From Panagrolaimus kolymaensis (lineage: Eukaryota > Nematoda > Chromadorea > Rhabditida > Panagrolaimidae), in assembly GCA_028622995.1 (NCBI GenBank), contig JAJQJQ010000077.1, positions 496,001 to 560,000 of the forward strand: 64,000 bases of DNA, written 5' to 3'. The notes under the pieces were generated by a model that saw nothing but the letters and a program-made list of their open reading frames with translations, ran no database searches and was not told where the DNA came from. A program made the translations under genes and the position numbers. Positions 1-12,009 of the stretch are shown one piece after another; position 1 is the stretch's first letter, and every line of letters begins with the position of its first letter.

Positions 1-21
1 TTATCATATGTTTTAAGGATG
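1..21 (+). promoter_or_regulatory. Upstream motif shared by ARM genes
   Basis: A 21-bp stretch (TTATCATATG...AAGGATG) is identical to 4869-4889. Both copies lie upstream of a signal-peptide ARM gene, 81 and 175 bp before the ATG. It may be a shared promoter element or simply residue of the duplication. Function is not shown. Confidence 0.35.
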
Positions 22-81
22 CTTGTTTGACCAAATTTTTTTAAAGTTGTTGTTCATTCATTTTTTTAGTTATTAATAAAA

Positions 82-1759
82 ATGAAGAAGATTTATTATT
101 TTTCTTTAATTTTATTGTTTTTAATATGCAAACAACAAATTGCTGCAGCCAATTCCCCCAGAAAAGAAGAATGTTCCAATCCGACGACGAAAACTGCCCA
201 ATCAAATAATAAATCCTCTGAAACCGATAATCAATGTGATGACGAAGATTTAGACGAAGATGAAGAAGATGATTTCGAGTTGCTTTATCAACAATCTAAA
301 AACTCTGATACTAAGATTCAAAAACATGCTTTTGATCGCCTGATTTCTTTAGTACTTATTGAAGAAGTTACTTATGAAGAAATAATTAAAAAAGGATTTA
401 TTCAAGTTTTTATTGGTTATTTGGAAAAGTAAAAAATGTTTAAAACAATTTAAATATGCGTAATTATATTTTTGTTTAGTGAAGAAATGAAAAAAGAAGG
501 ATTGAAAGGGTTTTTTCTTTTGATGGATCCCAAAGCTTTGCCTGACTTAATAAAATGTTTAACAATCGAAGATAAAGAAATTCAAAAGACGATTAAAGCT
601 ATAATTGGGAAAATGCTATGTAGGTTTTTCAAAAAATCCACTTTTTTGTTAATTTTTTACTTTTTCATTTTTATTATTGCAGCAGAACATGAAAACATAG
701 GACATAGAATATTTGCTTCTATGGATGAAATTCTTGAGTCAGTTGGGAAAGTAGCAGAAGAAAAAGTGTATTCAGAAGAAATGTCTGATACTCTCTCTGT
801 ATTATTCGCGGTTATTTTTTTAAATGATAGTTTACTATCCGATCAACAAATGTTCAATTTTTATAAAATTTTATCGAAACTTTTTGATAAAGAAAGTTAT
901 AAAAGGAACCATCTTATTATTCAGCAAACTTTTTTAAAGTCTGGTGGCGATCGTAGTAAATTTGAAATTATTTCTAAAAGCCAAGTAATATAAAATTTAA
1001 TTATCGTAAAAATTAAAGTTTTTAGATATTTAAAAAACTCATTCCATCTATAAAAGATTTTCCTTCCAACGAGCGGGATATAATCTTCAGTGGATTATAT
1101 TTTGCTCTTTCCGCATTTGATGTAAATAAAACTAAAACATTACTTGATGCTGGACTTTTAACAAATATGAAATTCTTTTTACAACTTAATGAAGTTACTG
1201 AAGTGGTTGTTGAAGTAATTTATCAACTTATATTATCATTATCCCAAGAAGACATCTTTCCTCTAATTTTGGAAGAAGTTATGGATGAAACCCTTCCACA
1301 GGTTGCTAAACTTATGAAACATGAAAAAGAAGTCATCCGAAATGTTAGTTTATTGTTGTTTTTTTTTTCGGAGTAAATTTTCAAATCAAAAAGCCATATA
1401 AATTTCTTAATATTTTTTCACCTTAGAACTTTGTTCTTCAGTTTTTTTTTCAGGTTGCTGGCAAACTTATGGCTTTTGTTGCCACAGAGTATGAAAATAA
1501 ATTATTTCGGAAAAATTTTCCTGAAGATTTTATGAAGCCATTTTGCAACCTTTTAGTTTCTGTTAACGACAGTGAAACAATTGAAGATATTTTGAATGGT
1601 ATCGTCGCCATTTGTGAATATCATCTAACTAACTACAAAGAATTAAAATTAATCGATAAGAAATGTTGGAATAATATAAAATTTTATGGGAGCGATAAAA
1701 ATGAAAAAATTAGGAAATTAGCTACAGAAATTATTGATAAATATTATCGTAAATTTTAA
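82..1759 (+). CDS. Secreted importin-alpha-like armadillo-repeat protein, copy 1
   Basis: Five exons: 82-428, 480-619, 683-984, 1026-1343, 1454-1759. They join in frame to 470 aa. The start gives a clear signal peptide (MKKIYYFSLILLFLICKQQ, cleavage after the AAA region), then an acidic stretch rich in D and E. The rest is helical ARM-type repeats. The alignment to importin-alpha is from memory: the C-terminal KKCWNNIKFYGSDKNEKIR matches the last ARM repeat of importin-alpha (E-K-I-E-x-L-Q-S-H-x-N-x-x-I) and FMKPFCNLLV matches its IKPLCDLLV segment. The importin-beta-binding domain and the W-x-x-x-N NLS-binding array are not visible. The role is unknown; secretion or ER entry is inferred from the signal peptide. 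First of a cluster of paralogues with the same intron positions and phases. Confidence 0.85.
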
Positions 1760-2005
1760 CGAAAAGCTGAGCTAAAATCGCAAATAAAAATTTCTTTTAT
1801 TTTTTAAACTTTTTTAAATATGTTTTGTGATAATTTTTTAATATAAAATTTCTATTTAATTTTAAGAAGATTTTTAATGTAACAATAGGCATTGCCTTTG
1901 AATTTCTATTTTATTTTTGGATTAACACTCGTCTTTTAGATAATTCTTATGTATGATTATTTAAAAATTATTTCGTAACCGAAAATTCTTTTTCGTGGAT
2001 ATTTT

Positions 2006-2583
2006 GGGTCAGTCTAATTCGCGGCGCGGCGCATCAAACGGCGCGGCGGACTATTTCGCGGCGCGGCGGACTATTTCGCGGCGCGGCGGACTATTTTACG
2101 GCACGGCGGATGGATTTTTTGGAAAATTAAATTTTTGACAGTATTTTTTTTGTTGATTTTTTATTTTTTCACCGATTTTGAGTTAGAAAAATTTTTAAAA
2201 TTTTTTTTAACAACCATTTAAAGAATATTACCATACAATTGGTAATAGATATGTTTCTTTCATCATCTTACAATCATTTTTAATTCATTCTTTACATGTT
2301 TATTAAAAAGCAAAAAAATTAATGCAAAATTTCTTAACATTTATTACCAATTGTATGGTAATATTCTTTAAATGGTTGTTAAAAAAAATTTTAAAAATTT
2401 TTCTAACTCAAAATCGGTGAAAAAATAAAAAATCAACAAAAAAAATACTGTCAAAAATTTAATTTTCCAAAAAATCCATCCGCCGTGCCGTAAAATAGTC
2501 CGCCGCGCCGCGAAATAGTCCGCCGCGCCGCGAAATAGTCCGCCGCGCCGTTTGATGCGCCGCGCCGCGAATTAGACTGACCC
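2006..2583. mobile_element. Foldback MITE, MULE-like, with 242-bp inverted arms
   Basis: The two arms (2006-2247 and 2342-2583) are reverse complements over 242 bp with no mismatch that I found, separated by a 94-bp AT-rich loop. Inside each arm is a GC-rich block of tandem CGCGGCGCGGCGGACTATTT-like units, striking in this AT-rich DNA. The element is flanked by an exact 9-bp direct repeat GGATATTTT (1997-2005 and 2584-2592), read as the target-site duplication. Long arms and a 9-bp duplication fit a non-autonomous Mutator-like element. No transposase is encoded. Perfect arms suggest recent insertion or gene conversion. Confidence 0.88.
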
Positions 2584-2645
2584 GGATATTTTTGGCACAA
2601 CAAAAAAGTATACTTTTCTAATAAATATAACTTTTAGATAGAAGG

Positions 2646-4237
2646 ATGAAATTAAAGCTTGTTGATTTTTGCATAATTTTGTTATTCCATTGCAAGTTTA
2701 TAGCTGCCAATGAGAAAGATGAAGGTCAATGCACAAATATAGTCAAGAATAAAGCAGATAATGATTTAAAATTATTGTATATTGAAGCAAAGAGTCCAGA
2801 TTTTGATGCGCGTAAATCTGCAGCAGAGCGTCTAACTATATTAATTAAAAATGGAGATATTTCGATTAAAATTATTATCAAATCAGGATTTATTAAAATT
2901 TTTGTCAATTTTCTTGAATCCAAAAAGTAAGATATTATTATAAAAAATTTATATATATACTCTAAACAACATTTTTTTTAGCAAGCCCTTACGCGAACAT
3001 GGTTTGAATGGATTAAATTTTGTTATAAAGTCACGTCGAATTAAAGCCCTTTATAAAGCTGGAGCACTTTCGGCATTGGTAAAATATTTGGGTAAAAAAG
3101 AAAATGAAGCTAAGGTTATTCACATGCTTACTACAATTTTGAGTAAGTTCATGAAAAAATTAATTTAATTTCTTAAATGATTGTAGATTATTATTTTCTT
3201 GAATATAATCCTGTTGTTATCAAATATGGAATTATTGAATCTATCGAAAATGTTGTAAAAAATGAAGAATTGCCACTCGAGACAGCAGAAAAAATCCCTG
3301 ATTTACTTAATTTTTTAATGAATGATACTGAACAATTAACCGAAGAACAAAATTTAAAAATTTATTCGATTTTCTCAAAATTATTTGAAAATAAAAATAA
3401 CAAAAATCTTGGTCATGTAGCGAGCATAGTTTTTTTTCATGCTGTAATTGATTTACCCCAAATTAAACTTATTGAAAAAAGTGGCGTAAGTAAAAAACTT
3501 TGAGTCTAGTAAAACAAATATAATTTTTTTAGCTTATGAAAAAAATATTTCCCCATATAAAATATTTTACTAAACATTACCGATTAAAAGTATTTACATC
3601 GTTGAGAATTCTAAGTTATCAAAGTGAAACAATAGCTCAAATATTAATTGATAATGGAATATTAAAATATATTAAACCATTTTTAAACGATAATGAAGTA
3701 AACGAAGATTTACTTTTGATTATTAATTATTTTATTCGATACAACGTAAAGCAATTTGAAGCTATTCGAGATGAAAATATAATAGAAATGGTTGTAAAAT
3801 TTTTTAAACATGAAAAGGAAGAAATTAGAATTGTAAACGTTTATTTTTTTAAACTTTGTTAATAAAAAAATTAATTTTTTTAGAGATCTGCTAAAATTAT
3901 GGCTCATCTTGTACTAAATGCTCACTATACATTAATTTTTTCATTAATCAATGATGTTTCACCATTTTGTGATCTTTTAACTTCAATCAAAAATAATGAT
4001 GAAGCCATAATCGAAATTTTTCATGCTTTGAATGAGATGTTCAAAACATTTTCAACATATGACAAAAGATTAAGATCAGCCATTGTAAATGAAAAATGCT
4101 GGGATAATATTAAATTACATGAAGATAGTGATAATGAACAAATCAGTGATTTGGCTACTGAAATCATTGATAAATATTATAATCTACTTGAATTTGATAA
4201 GGAAATTGGAGAGGTTGAATTTATTCCAATTAAATAA
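2646..4237 (+). CDS. Secreted importin-alpha-like armadillo-repeat protein, copy 2
   Basis: Exons 2646-2926, 2982-3142, 3187-3485, 3533-3832 and 3884-4237 give 464 aa. The signal peptide is MKLKLVDFCIILLFHCKF. The first ARM segment (YIEAKSPDFDARKSAAERL) is followed by LREHGLNGLNF, which corresponds to the second ARM helix region of importin-alpha. The C-terminal exon has VSPFCDLLTSIKNNDEAIIE and EKCWDNIKLHEDSDNEQIS, the clearest importin-alpha signature in the cluster. No importin-beta-binding domain is present. Intron phases match copy 1 exon by exon. The last exon is nearly identical in DNA to the last exon of the fused gene at 8183-8542, suggesting gene conversion. Substrate and location beyond the signal peptide are unknown. 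Confidence 0.87.
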
Positions 4238-5043
4238 TAAGAATAAGATAATATAAATTTTCCAGTTTTGTAACACTCAATTTATTTTTAAATTAACTTT
4301 TTCTGGCTTTTGTATTTATTTTTTATGTTTTTTGATTGTTATATGCGTGTCTATGAGATTTATTATTATTAATGCATTTTGGATTGAAACATATGTGAAT
4401 AAATAATTCTAACAAAAAAAATCACTATAACAAACATAGGTATTTATTACTAAAAAAATTAAACTCTGAATCAAGCATTTTCTTGAATTTTATCATCAAA
4501 TGCAAGCAAAGTTTATTGTTCACTATTAAAAAGATTTAGGCGCCATGGTTATTTTTTGGTTGGAAAATTTAAACAAAAATCTACCGGAAGCAATTTAAGG
4601 ATCTACCGGAAGCAATTTAAGGATCTACCGGAAGCAATTTAAGGATGTATTAGAATATGTTTATTTTTTTGGGAATGATGACGCATCCTTGTTTTTTGAC
4701 GACAGATTTCTTGATAAAAAAATATTTTTCGATACAAAGATAAAAAACAACTCTATGTATAAAAAAAATTGTCAAAAAAGGATGGACACTCACTCTAATT
4801 GGCCTTTATGTGTCATCAGGGCTCATAAAAATATTTTTTGCTCTTCTTCTTATCTTTTTTAGAAAAGATTATCATATGTTTTAAGGATGTACTTTTGACC
4901 TTTTGAAATCAGTGTTCTTTTGTCAAATTTTTTATTCAGCAAAAATTTCAGTTTGATTTTTGTTTGTTGAATACGGTCGTATTTTTTGCTTTAATGCTAA
5001 GTGATTTTCTCAGATAATAGCGACCTAATTTTTATAAAAGAAA
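4238..5043. repeat. Intergenic region with a 22-bp tandem repeat
   Basis: Non-coding region between ARM genes. It holds three perfect tandem copies of a 22-bp unit beginning ATCTACCGGAAGCAATTTAA (4579-4600, 4601-4622, 4623-4644). The second copy of the shared upstream motif is at 4869-4889. I see no further gene. Confidence 0.8.
4869..4889 (+). promoter_or_regulatory. Upstream motif shared by ARM genes, second copy
   Basis: Identical over 21 bp to bases 1-21 and located 175 bp before the start of the fused ARM gene. After it both copies have TTTGACC or TTTTGACC. Regulatory function is inference only. Confidence 0.35.
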
Positions 5044-8000
5044 ATGAGATTAAAAATTTTCATTTTTCTTTTGATTTTCTTGTTTTTTCAATGCAACTTC
5101 TTCTTAGCAGCTTCAAATGACAATGAAAATAATGAAGGTCAAAGTATTAGCAGCAGCAGCAGCTCATATTATTCCAATGATGATGATGAGCAAATTGAAG
5201 ATTGGATATCTTCTTCACGAATTGAAGAAAAGTTGAATGAAATTTTTGAAGAAGAAAATCATGAAATAAATGAAAATGATTTGAAATTGCTTTACAAATA
5301 TTCAAAGTATCCGGATGATTTAATTCAAAAATCTGTGTCTGAACATTTAAATAAATTATTGAAAAGTGGAAAAGTTTCAGCTGAAAATCTTGCAAAACAT
5401 GGATTTGTTTTAGTTTTTATGGATTATTTAAAACCTGAAAAGTAAGATGATTGTTATAATTGTTTTTTTAGCAGAAAAGTATTTTAGAGAAAAAGATATT
5501 GCTGAGGTCGGTTATGAAGGGCTTTGGTTTTTATTTGGTGCTAAAAGTCTTAATCCTCCAATTGAAGCTGACGTTCTGCCTATTTTAATTAAATATTTAT
5601 TTATCTGGAATCGTGAAAAAGCTGCTGCACATTTACTTTTTAAACTTCTCGGTAAAATTTTTTTTGCATATTATTTTTTTTTAATTTTATGCTATATATT
5701 TTTTAAGATACTTATCCCGAATATATTTCCATTGCTATTGAGCATGGAATTATTGAATCGTGTGAAAAGCTCATGGAATTAAAGACAACATCATCAAAAG
5801 ATAGGATACAAAATATTAATACTGTTCTTATTCCTATTATATATGAAGCTAAAATTTTAACCGATGAACAATTTAATAAACTTTATTCCATTATTTCAAA
5901 GTTTTTTGATTTTAATTATTCTGAACGTTCTGCTTTACCTTTTGTTACATTACTTGATATTGCAAGAAAGGAAGAAAAACATTTAAAAATTATTCAAAAA
6001 AATCAGGTATGTAGATATTATATTAAATTAAAAATAACCCCATAAAAATATCATAAAATTATTTTTAGATTCTTAAAAAAGCTTTTGGAACTTTAAAATA
6101 TTTAAGTTATAAAGATAAAAAAATTGTTTTTAACAAGTTTTATCATTTCGCTGCTGCAAATAATTCAAAAGTTTTAATTGAAAATGGACTTTTGAAACAT
6201 ATGAGACTTTTTTTACAAGATGATGAAGTCAATGAATTTGTAATTTTGACTATTTCTGAACTTTTATTAAATGAGTATAAATCTGTCAAAGATGAAAATA
6301 TTATTCCAATGATTATTGATCTTTTTAAACATGAAAATGAAACTATCAAAAATGTAGGTATAATTTGCTAATTAAAATTTTGAACATTCCTCAAACACAA
6401 AACTTTTTTTTATTTAGCTTGTCGCTGAAATAACTGCTTTCGTTATATATAAAGGAGATAAAATCGTTGTACGAGATTTCAATTCACATGATGTTAAAAA
6501 AACCTTTTGTGAAATTTTAACTTCAGTGAAGGATGATGATTTAATTCAAATAATTTTATTAGCTTTTCATAAACTTTGTGATCATTTTGCTTCGTCTAAA
6601 ATTATTAATAAAGATTGCTGGAAAATTATAATGGATTTGGAAGGAAATAAAAATGAAAAAATTAGTCTTTTTGCAACGGACCTTATTAATAGAAACTACA
6701 AGCCTGAAAAGAACACAATGCATAAAGAAACCGTATCCCAATCGAAATCAACTAAAAGCCCTGCATTTAAGCCTAGTAAAGAGCTCCCTTCTAATGGTGA
6801 TAAGAATAATGGTCAAAAGACCTATGATGAAAAAAATAATTTGGAAGAAAAAGTTAGTAAGGAAGAAATAAAAATTGAAACCCAAGCTAAACCTCAACCA
6901 TCAACATTCTCGGGCTCAAATAAAATTCCATCAATAAAAAATACTGCAGATAACAAACACAAAAAAGATATAAAAGCAATTTATTTGGAAGCAAAAAGTC
7001 CTGATCTTGATGTTCGAAAATCTGCAGCCTCCCACATTCATAATTTAATACAAAATGGAGAAGTTTCACTTAAAATACTTATAGAACATGGATTCCTTCA
7101 AGTTTTCACTGATTTTATTAAATCTAAAAAGTAAAAGTCTTTTTTTAACTTGCTTTAAATTATTTTTTAAAATTTTTTTTAGCCAAAGTCTTCGCGAATA
7201 TGGAATATATGGGCTTGACTTTTATTTAAATGCTATAAATGGAGAAGAAGATGTAACTAATGAAGATCTTTATTCTCATATAAAATCCATAATTGATGCA
7301 GGTACTCTTTTACCAATGATTAAAAATTTGGGTAACAAAATAAACGATGATATTATTATTGAAATGATAAACAAATTTATAGGTAAGACTGCTTTTTTTC
7401 TTCTAACTTCAGGAATATGCTTTAAAAAATTATTTTTTAATTTTTCAGCTTTTTATATGGAAAATGTTCCGATTGTAATTAATTATGGAATTATTGAATC
7501 TCTTGAAAAAGTTGTAGAAGAAAATGAAAAAATGACAGTAAACACAGCTGAAAATATTCTTATTTTAATATCTTTTTTAAAAAATGATACCTCCATATTA
7601 AATGATGAACAAAATCTTAAAATTTATTCAATTATTTCAAAAATATTTGAAAATAAAAATAATCAACAGTTTAATCTTGTTACTTACATGGTTTTTGGTC
7701 ATGCCTTAAAAGATGAAACACAAATTAAGTTGATAGAAAAAAGCGGGGTAAAAAATAATTAATTTTTTTTAATTTATAAAATTCTTAAAAAAAAAAATCA
7801 ATTATAGGTTTTAAAAAAAATATTTCCAAAAATAAAATATATGACTGAACAAGATCGAATTTTCAAGCAAATAAATAATCTTTGTAAAAGAATTGATACT
7901 ACAGCTCAAATATTTATTGATAATGGATTTTTAAAACATTTAAAATATTTTTTATTACCTGATGAAGTAACTGAGGATGCATTAAATATTATTTTTAGTT

Positions 8001-8542
8001 TGGTATCTAACAATGTAAACGAATTTGAAGAGATTCGAGATGAAAATATTATTCCAATGATTATTGATCTTTTAAAACATGAAAATGAAACTATCAAAAA
8101 TGTAAGGGGCAAAATTTAAATAAGATTAACGAAATTTTTTTTGTAAAATAAAAATTACTCTTAATTCTTTCTTTTTTTATAGATTGCTGGAAGAATTATT
8201 TCAGCTGTTATTGATAAAGCTGATAACACTTTAATTTTTTCATTTATCAAAGATGTTTCACCTTTTTGTGATTTTTTAACTTCAATAAAAAATGATGATG
8301 ATGCCATAATCGAAATTTTTCATGCTTTGAATGAGATGTTCAAAACATTTTCAACATATGACAAAAGAATTAGATCAGCCATTGTAAACGAAAAATGCTG
8401 GGATAATATTAAATTTCTTGAAGATAGTGATAATGAGCAAATCAGTGATTTGGCTACTGAAATCATTGATAAATATTATTCTCTTCTTGAATTTGATAAG
8501 GAAATTGCAGAGGTTTTAATTACTCCATTTCATTATTATTAA
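5044..8542 (+). CDS. Secreted double-array importin-alpha-like ARM protein (fusion of two copies)
   Basis: Nine exons: 5044-5441, 5488-5651, 5708-6006, 6069-6353, 6418-7130, 7183-7382, 7449-7747, 7808-8101, 8183-8542; 1003 aa in one frame. The signal peptide is MRLKIFIFLLIFLFFQCNFF, followed by poly-Ser and an acidic stretch. The first ARM array ends around residue 476 (KDCWKIIMDLEGNKNEKIS). A Lys/Glu/Ser-rich linker of about 88 residues follows, with no stop or intron. A second full array then starts around residue 565 (IYLEAKSPDLDVRKSAASH) without its own signal peptide. The single exon 6418-7130 contains the end of array 1, the linker and the start of array 2, so the fusion is seen directly. 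A new exon across the old intergenic space is the simplest origin. Function is unknown. Confidence 0.85.
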
Positions 8543-9533
8543 TTATTTCAACTCTATGTTTAAATATGTACATTTTACGAAAAATTTTATTTGCATATGA
8601 AAATTTTAATATAAAAAACAAGGATTAAATCGTAGCAAAATAAATAAATAAAGCGCTTAAACTTTTAATATCGAACACTTTGAAAGAAAATTATGTTATC
8701 GCTATCTAATTTTTTAACTGTTATACATAAATTCCTTTTAATGAGACTTCAAACACTTTTAATGAATTACGTTCAACAATTTCTTTAATACTTTTTTAAA
8801 TTTGATAAGTCAAAAATGATGTTAAAATAGTGATTTAGTTTTACAAAAAATAATAAGAAATATCAAGGTCAAATATTTTTTTATAATCCTTTTAAAAAAA
8901 AACAGAAAAGTTTTAATTGATTGATTGATTGGTTATTTTTTGAATTTTTATGATAAAACAAAACAAATTTAATTTGTCTCTTCTTTTGATTAGAGAAAAA
9001 AATCTCAAATTGCATTATTTTCTTCTTATCAATATTTTTCTTTTGTTTCGTCTTTTATGTTTGACAACAATCAAAAAAGGATGCTACCTATCAACTTAAA
9101 CGTGCTTGACAAGCTTTTTTTTTGAACCCAACTGAATCAATCAATTTTCTCATTGTTCAGAAAGAAAAGAGGAGGAAATTGCAAAGAAAAAAAATATAGG
9201 AAAAATTAAATTTCTCGCCTATAATTTATGGGATCGCGTATTGATTATTTTTTGCTATTTTTATAACATTTTTTGATTGATGAAGGCAAAAGCTAAATTA
9301 AGGGCATGTACTAATAATCATATTTTTCTTCTTCTTTTCACTTGCTACATTCGTGGATAATAGATTTAGTTACTATAGAATCCAAGGATGAAGGCGATGC
9401 ACCATTTTTCAAAAGCGTGATTCTTTTTTTATTTTTTATTTTTTTTTATTTTATGTTGCTCGTTTTTTTATCGTGAAATTTTGGATGCTTGCCATATTTG
9501 TTAGTTGACTATTATAATCCATTAACTTTTGTT
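8543..9533. other. Intergenic region
   Basis: AT-rich non-coding DNA with the presumed 3' end of the ARM gene and the promoter of the CLN3 gene. No convincing ORF, repeat or RNA was seen. Confidence 0.6.
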
Positions 9534-11527
9534 ATGATTAAGATATTGCCTTTAAAAGCTTTTCAAATGCCATCATCATCATTAAAATGGACATTAATAA
9601 GAAATTTAATAGCATTTTGGATTTTTGGTTTATGTAATAATTATGCTTATGTTATTATGTTATCCGCTGCCGAAGATATTATGGATAAACAACAAAATAA
9701 AATTTCTAATGATTCAGATGGAAATCAATGTGATGTAATCAAATTTTTCCCCATTTTTTTTTGTTAGCAAAAATATGTGAGTTTTTTTATAGGCTAAATT
9801 AACAGAACCCCATTGTTCATCAGTTTCCACTGGGGCTGTATTATTAGCGGATATAATTCCAACAATGATTGTAAAATTAAGTTTTCCATTTTTTATGCAA
9901 CGTATTCCATTTGGTATGAGGCATGGCGTGGTGGTATTACTTCAATGTATAAGTTATTTTATGGTTGCATATTCTACATCCGTGGCTATGTCTTTAGCTG
10001 GTAAATGGGGGGTTTTTTTTTAATACTGCTGATCATAATTTTTTTTTTGTCATTTTTTAGGCGTTGTTTTTGCTTCACTTGGTTCAGGATTAGGTGAAAT
10101 AACTTATCTCGCGCTTTCATCACATTTCCCTCAAACTGCTATATCAGCATGGTCAAGTGGAACAGGTGGTGCAGGAGTAGTTGGATCATTTGCATATGCA
10201 GCATTAACCGAACCAAGTTGGGCTAATTTATCACCTAAAACTGCTTTATTAGTAATGTTAGTAATACCAATACTTTTTGCAATTACATATTGGTTTATTA
10301 TGGATACCCCTGAAACTGTATATCAAGTAAATATGATAAATCCTAAAACATGGATGGTTCCACCTGAAGCTGATATCGTTGATCTTTCATCATCCACTAC
10401 CACAGTTTCAACAGAAAAAGTTAGAACTATATCATCGTCGAGAAGAAGTTATTTAGAGGGATGGGAAATGAATATTGAAAAAGATGATGGTGAAAATGAT
10501 GATAAAGCTTCAATTAAAACAGATGGCCATGGACATGTTAAACAACGAATTTTAACAATGCCTGAAAAATTGAGATTGATTGTGGTATGTTTGTTATTTG
10601 CTTTAGTTTTTTTGGTTATTACAAAATTTAACTTTCTTTTTCCTTCATTTCTTGGTTATTTGACCTTCAAAATATAACGATTAGCTTTAAAAAAAAGCTT
10701 CTTCTTTTTTTACGTTTTTTTTTGCAACTCGAAAATCGATGTTTCTCATTAAAGCGCCGATGCATCGATGCAGAAAAATTTTTTTAGGATTATAACAAAT
10801 TTCAGAAAAGCTTAGAGTTTTTTTAGATTAAAATATTAGTCAAAAAAATTTTTTGTTATTATTTATTTATATTTTTTTCAGCCACTTCTAAAATACATGG
10901 TTCCTTTGAGTACGGTATACCTTGGTGAATATTTGATTAATCAAGGATTGGTAAGGCAATATTTTAAATGTTTAGTTTCACTAAAGTTTCCTTTTAATTC
11001 AACCATGCTTTTTTAAGACTGAACTTATTTATTTTGATTGTTCCCATGGTTTTCATCTATCTCGACATTCCCAATATCGATGGTATCAAGTTATATATCA
11101 AGTAGGAGTATTTTGCTCCAGATCCAGTGTAAATCTCTTTCAATTACCAAGATGGATGTTAGTTATTTTGCCCATTTTACAAGTAAATAATTTAATTATT
11201 TTTTGATTCATGCTTTTGAGAAAAAAAATTCTAAGCGTTTAAATATTTTTTTAGCTTGGAAATGCAACATTTTTTACTTTTGAATCAATATTCTTTTTCA
11301 TTCCCCATATTTCTATTGTATTTGCTATTATATTTTTTGAAGGTTTACTTGGTGGCGCATCATATGTGAATACGTTTCATCGAATTCATCATGAAGTTAA
11401 ACCCGATATTAGAGAATATTCTTTATCCATTGCAAGTTGTTCAGATACTTTTGGGATAGTTATTAGCGGATTTTCTGCTATTCCACTACATAATTATATT
11501 TGTACTCAACAAAAATATCATATATAG
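9534..11527 (+). CDS. cln-3: Battenin / CLN3 family lysosomal membrane protein
   Basis: Exons 9534-9734, 9793-10000, 10061-10584, 10882-10950, 11018-11182 and 11255-11527 give 479 aa (human CLN3 is 438). Family hallmarks run in order: RNLIAFWIFGLCNNYAYVIM, LTEPHCSSVSTGAVLLADI, VVFASLGSGLGEITYLALS, SSGTGGAGVVGSFAYAALT, VPLSTVYLGEYLINQG, QYRWYQVIYQVGVFCSRSS, FEGLLGGASYVNTFH and SDTFGIVISG. It is a polytopic protein; in the family it acts in lysosomes, where loss causes Batten disease in humans. A longer acidic cytosolic loop rich in Ser/Thr is encoded at about 10380-10550. The start is uncertain: ATG 9534 is chosen, and ATG 9567 (MPSSSLKW) is an alternative. Confidence 0.95.
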
Positions 11528-11784
11528 GAAAATAATAAATAAATAATTTTATATTTTACGTTTTACAACAAAAAAAAACATTGCAAAATTTTTAAAAAAA
11601 CACACACACAAAAATTAAATCGTAACAAACAAAATTAAATGTTCTGCATTAAAAATGTTTAAGCGTCTTTGTAATTTTTTTAGGTTCAATCAACAATTTT
11701 GGAATTGCAGGATTCTGTTATTGATAGGAGGCTGATAAAAAAAAATAAAGAAAACTTGCTTTAAAATCGTGTCTTAAATTTCTA

Positions 11785-12009
11785 CATTTTTGCTGGATTA
11801 GATGGTATGTTTCATGAATTTTTAACAAATCCCAAAATCCTTCGAAGTGTAATTGTAAATGATGAATGTTGGAAAAATATTAGAATTCAAGAAAAAAGTG
11901 GAAATGAAAAATTAGTGATTCAGCAAAATATCTTATTGAACAATATTATCCCTTTCTAAAATTTGATAAAGAAATGAAAGAATATGTTCCGAAGGCAATT
12001 CAATATTGA
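11785..12009 (+). pseudogene. ARM-family C-terminal relic with frameshift
   Basis: The translation LDGMFHEFLTNPKILRSVIV then NDECWKNIRIQEKSGNEK matches the C-terminal exon of the ARM genes. Just after NEK the frame breaks. A second frame then continues SDSAKYLIEQYYPFLKFDKE to a TGA at 12007-12009. One missing base explains this. No upstream exons are recognisable. It is a decayed copy. Confidence 0.8.
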
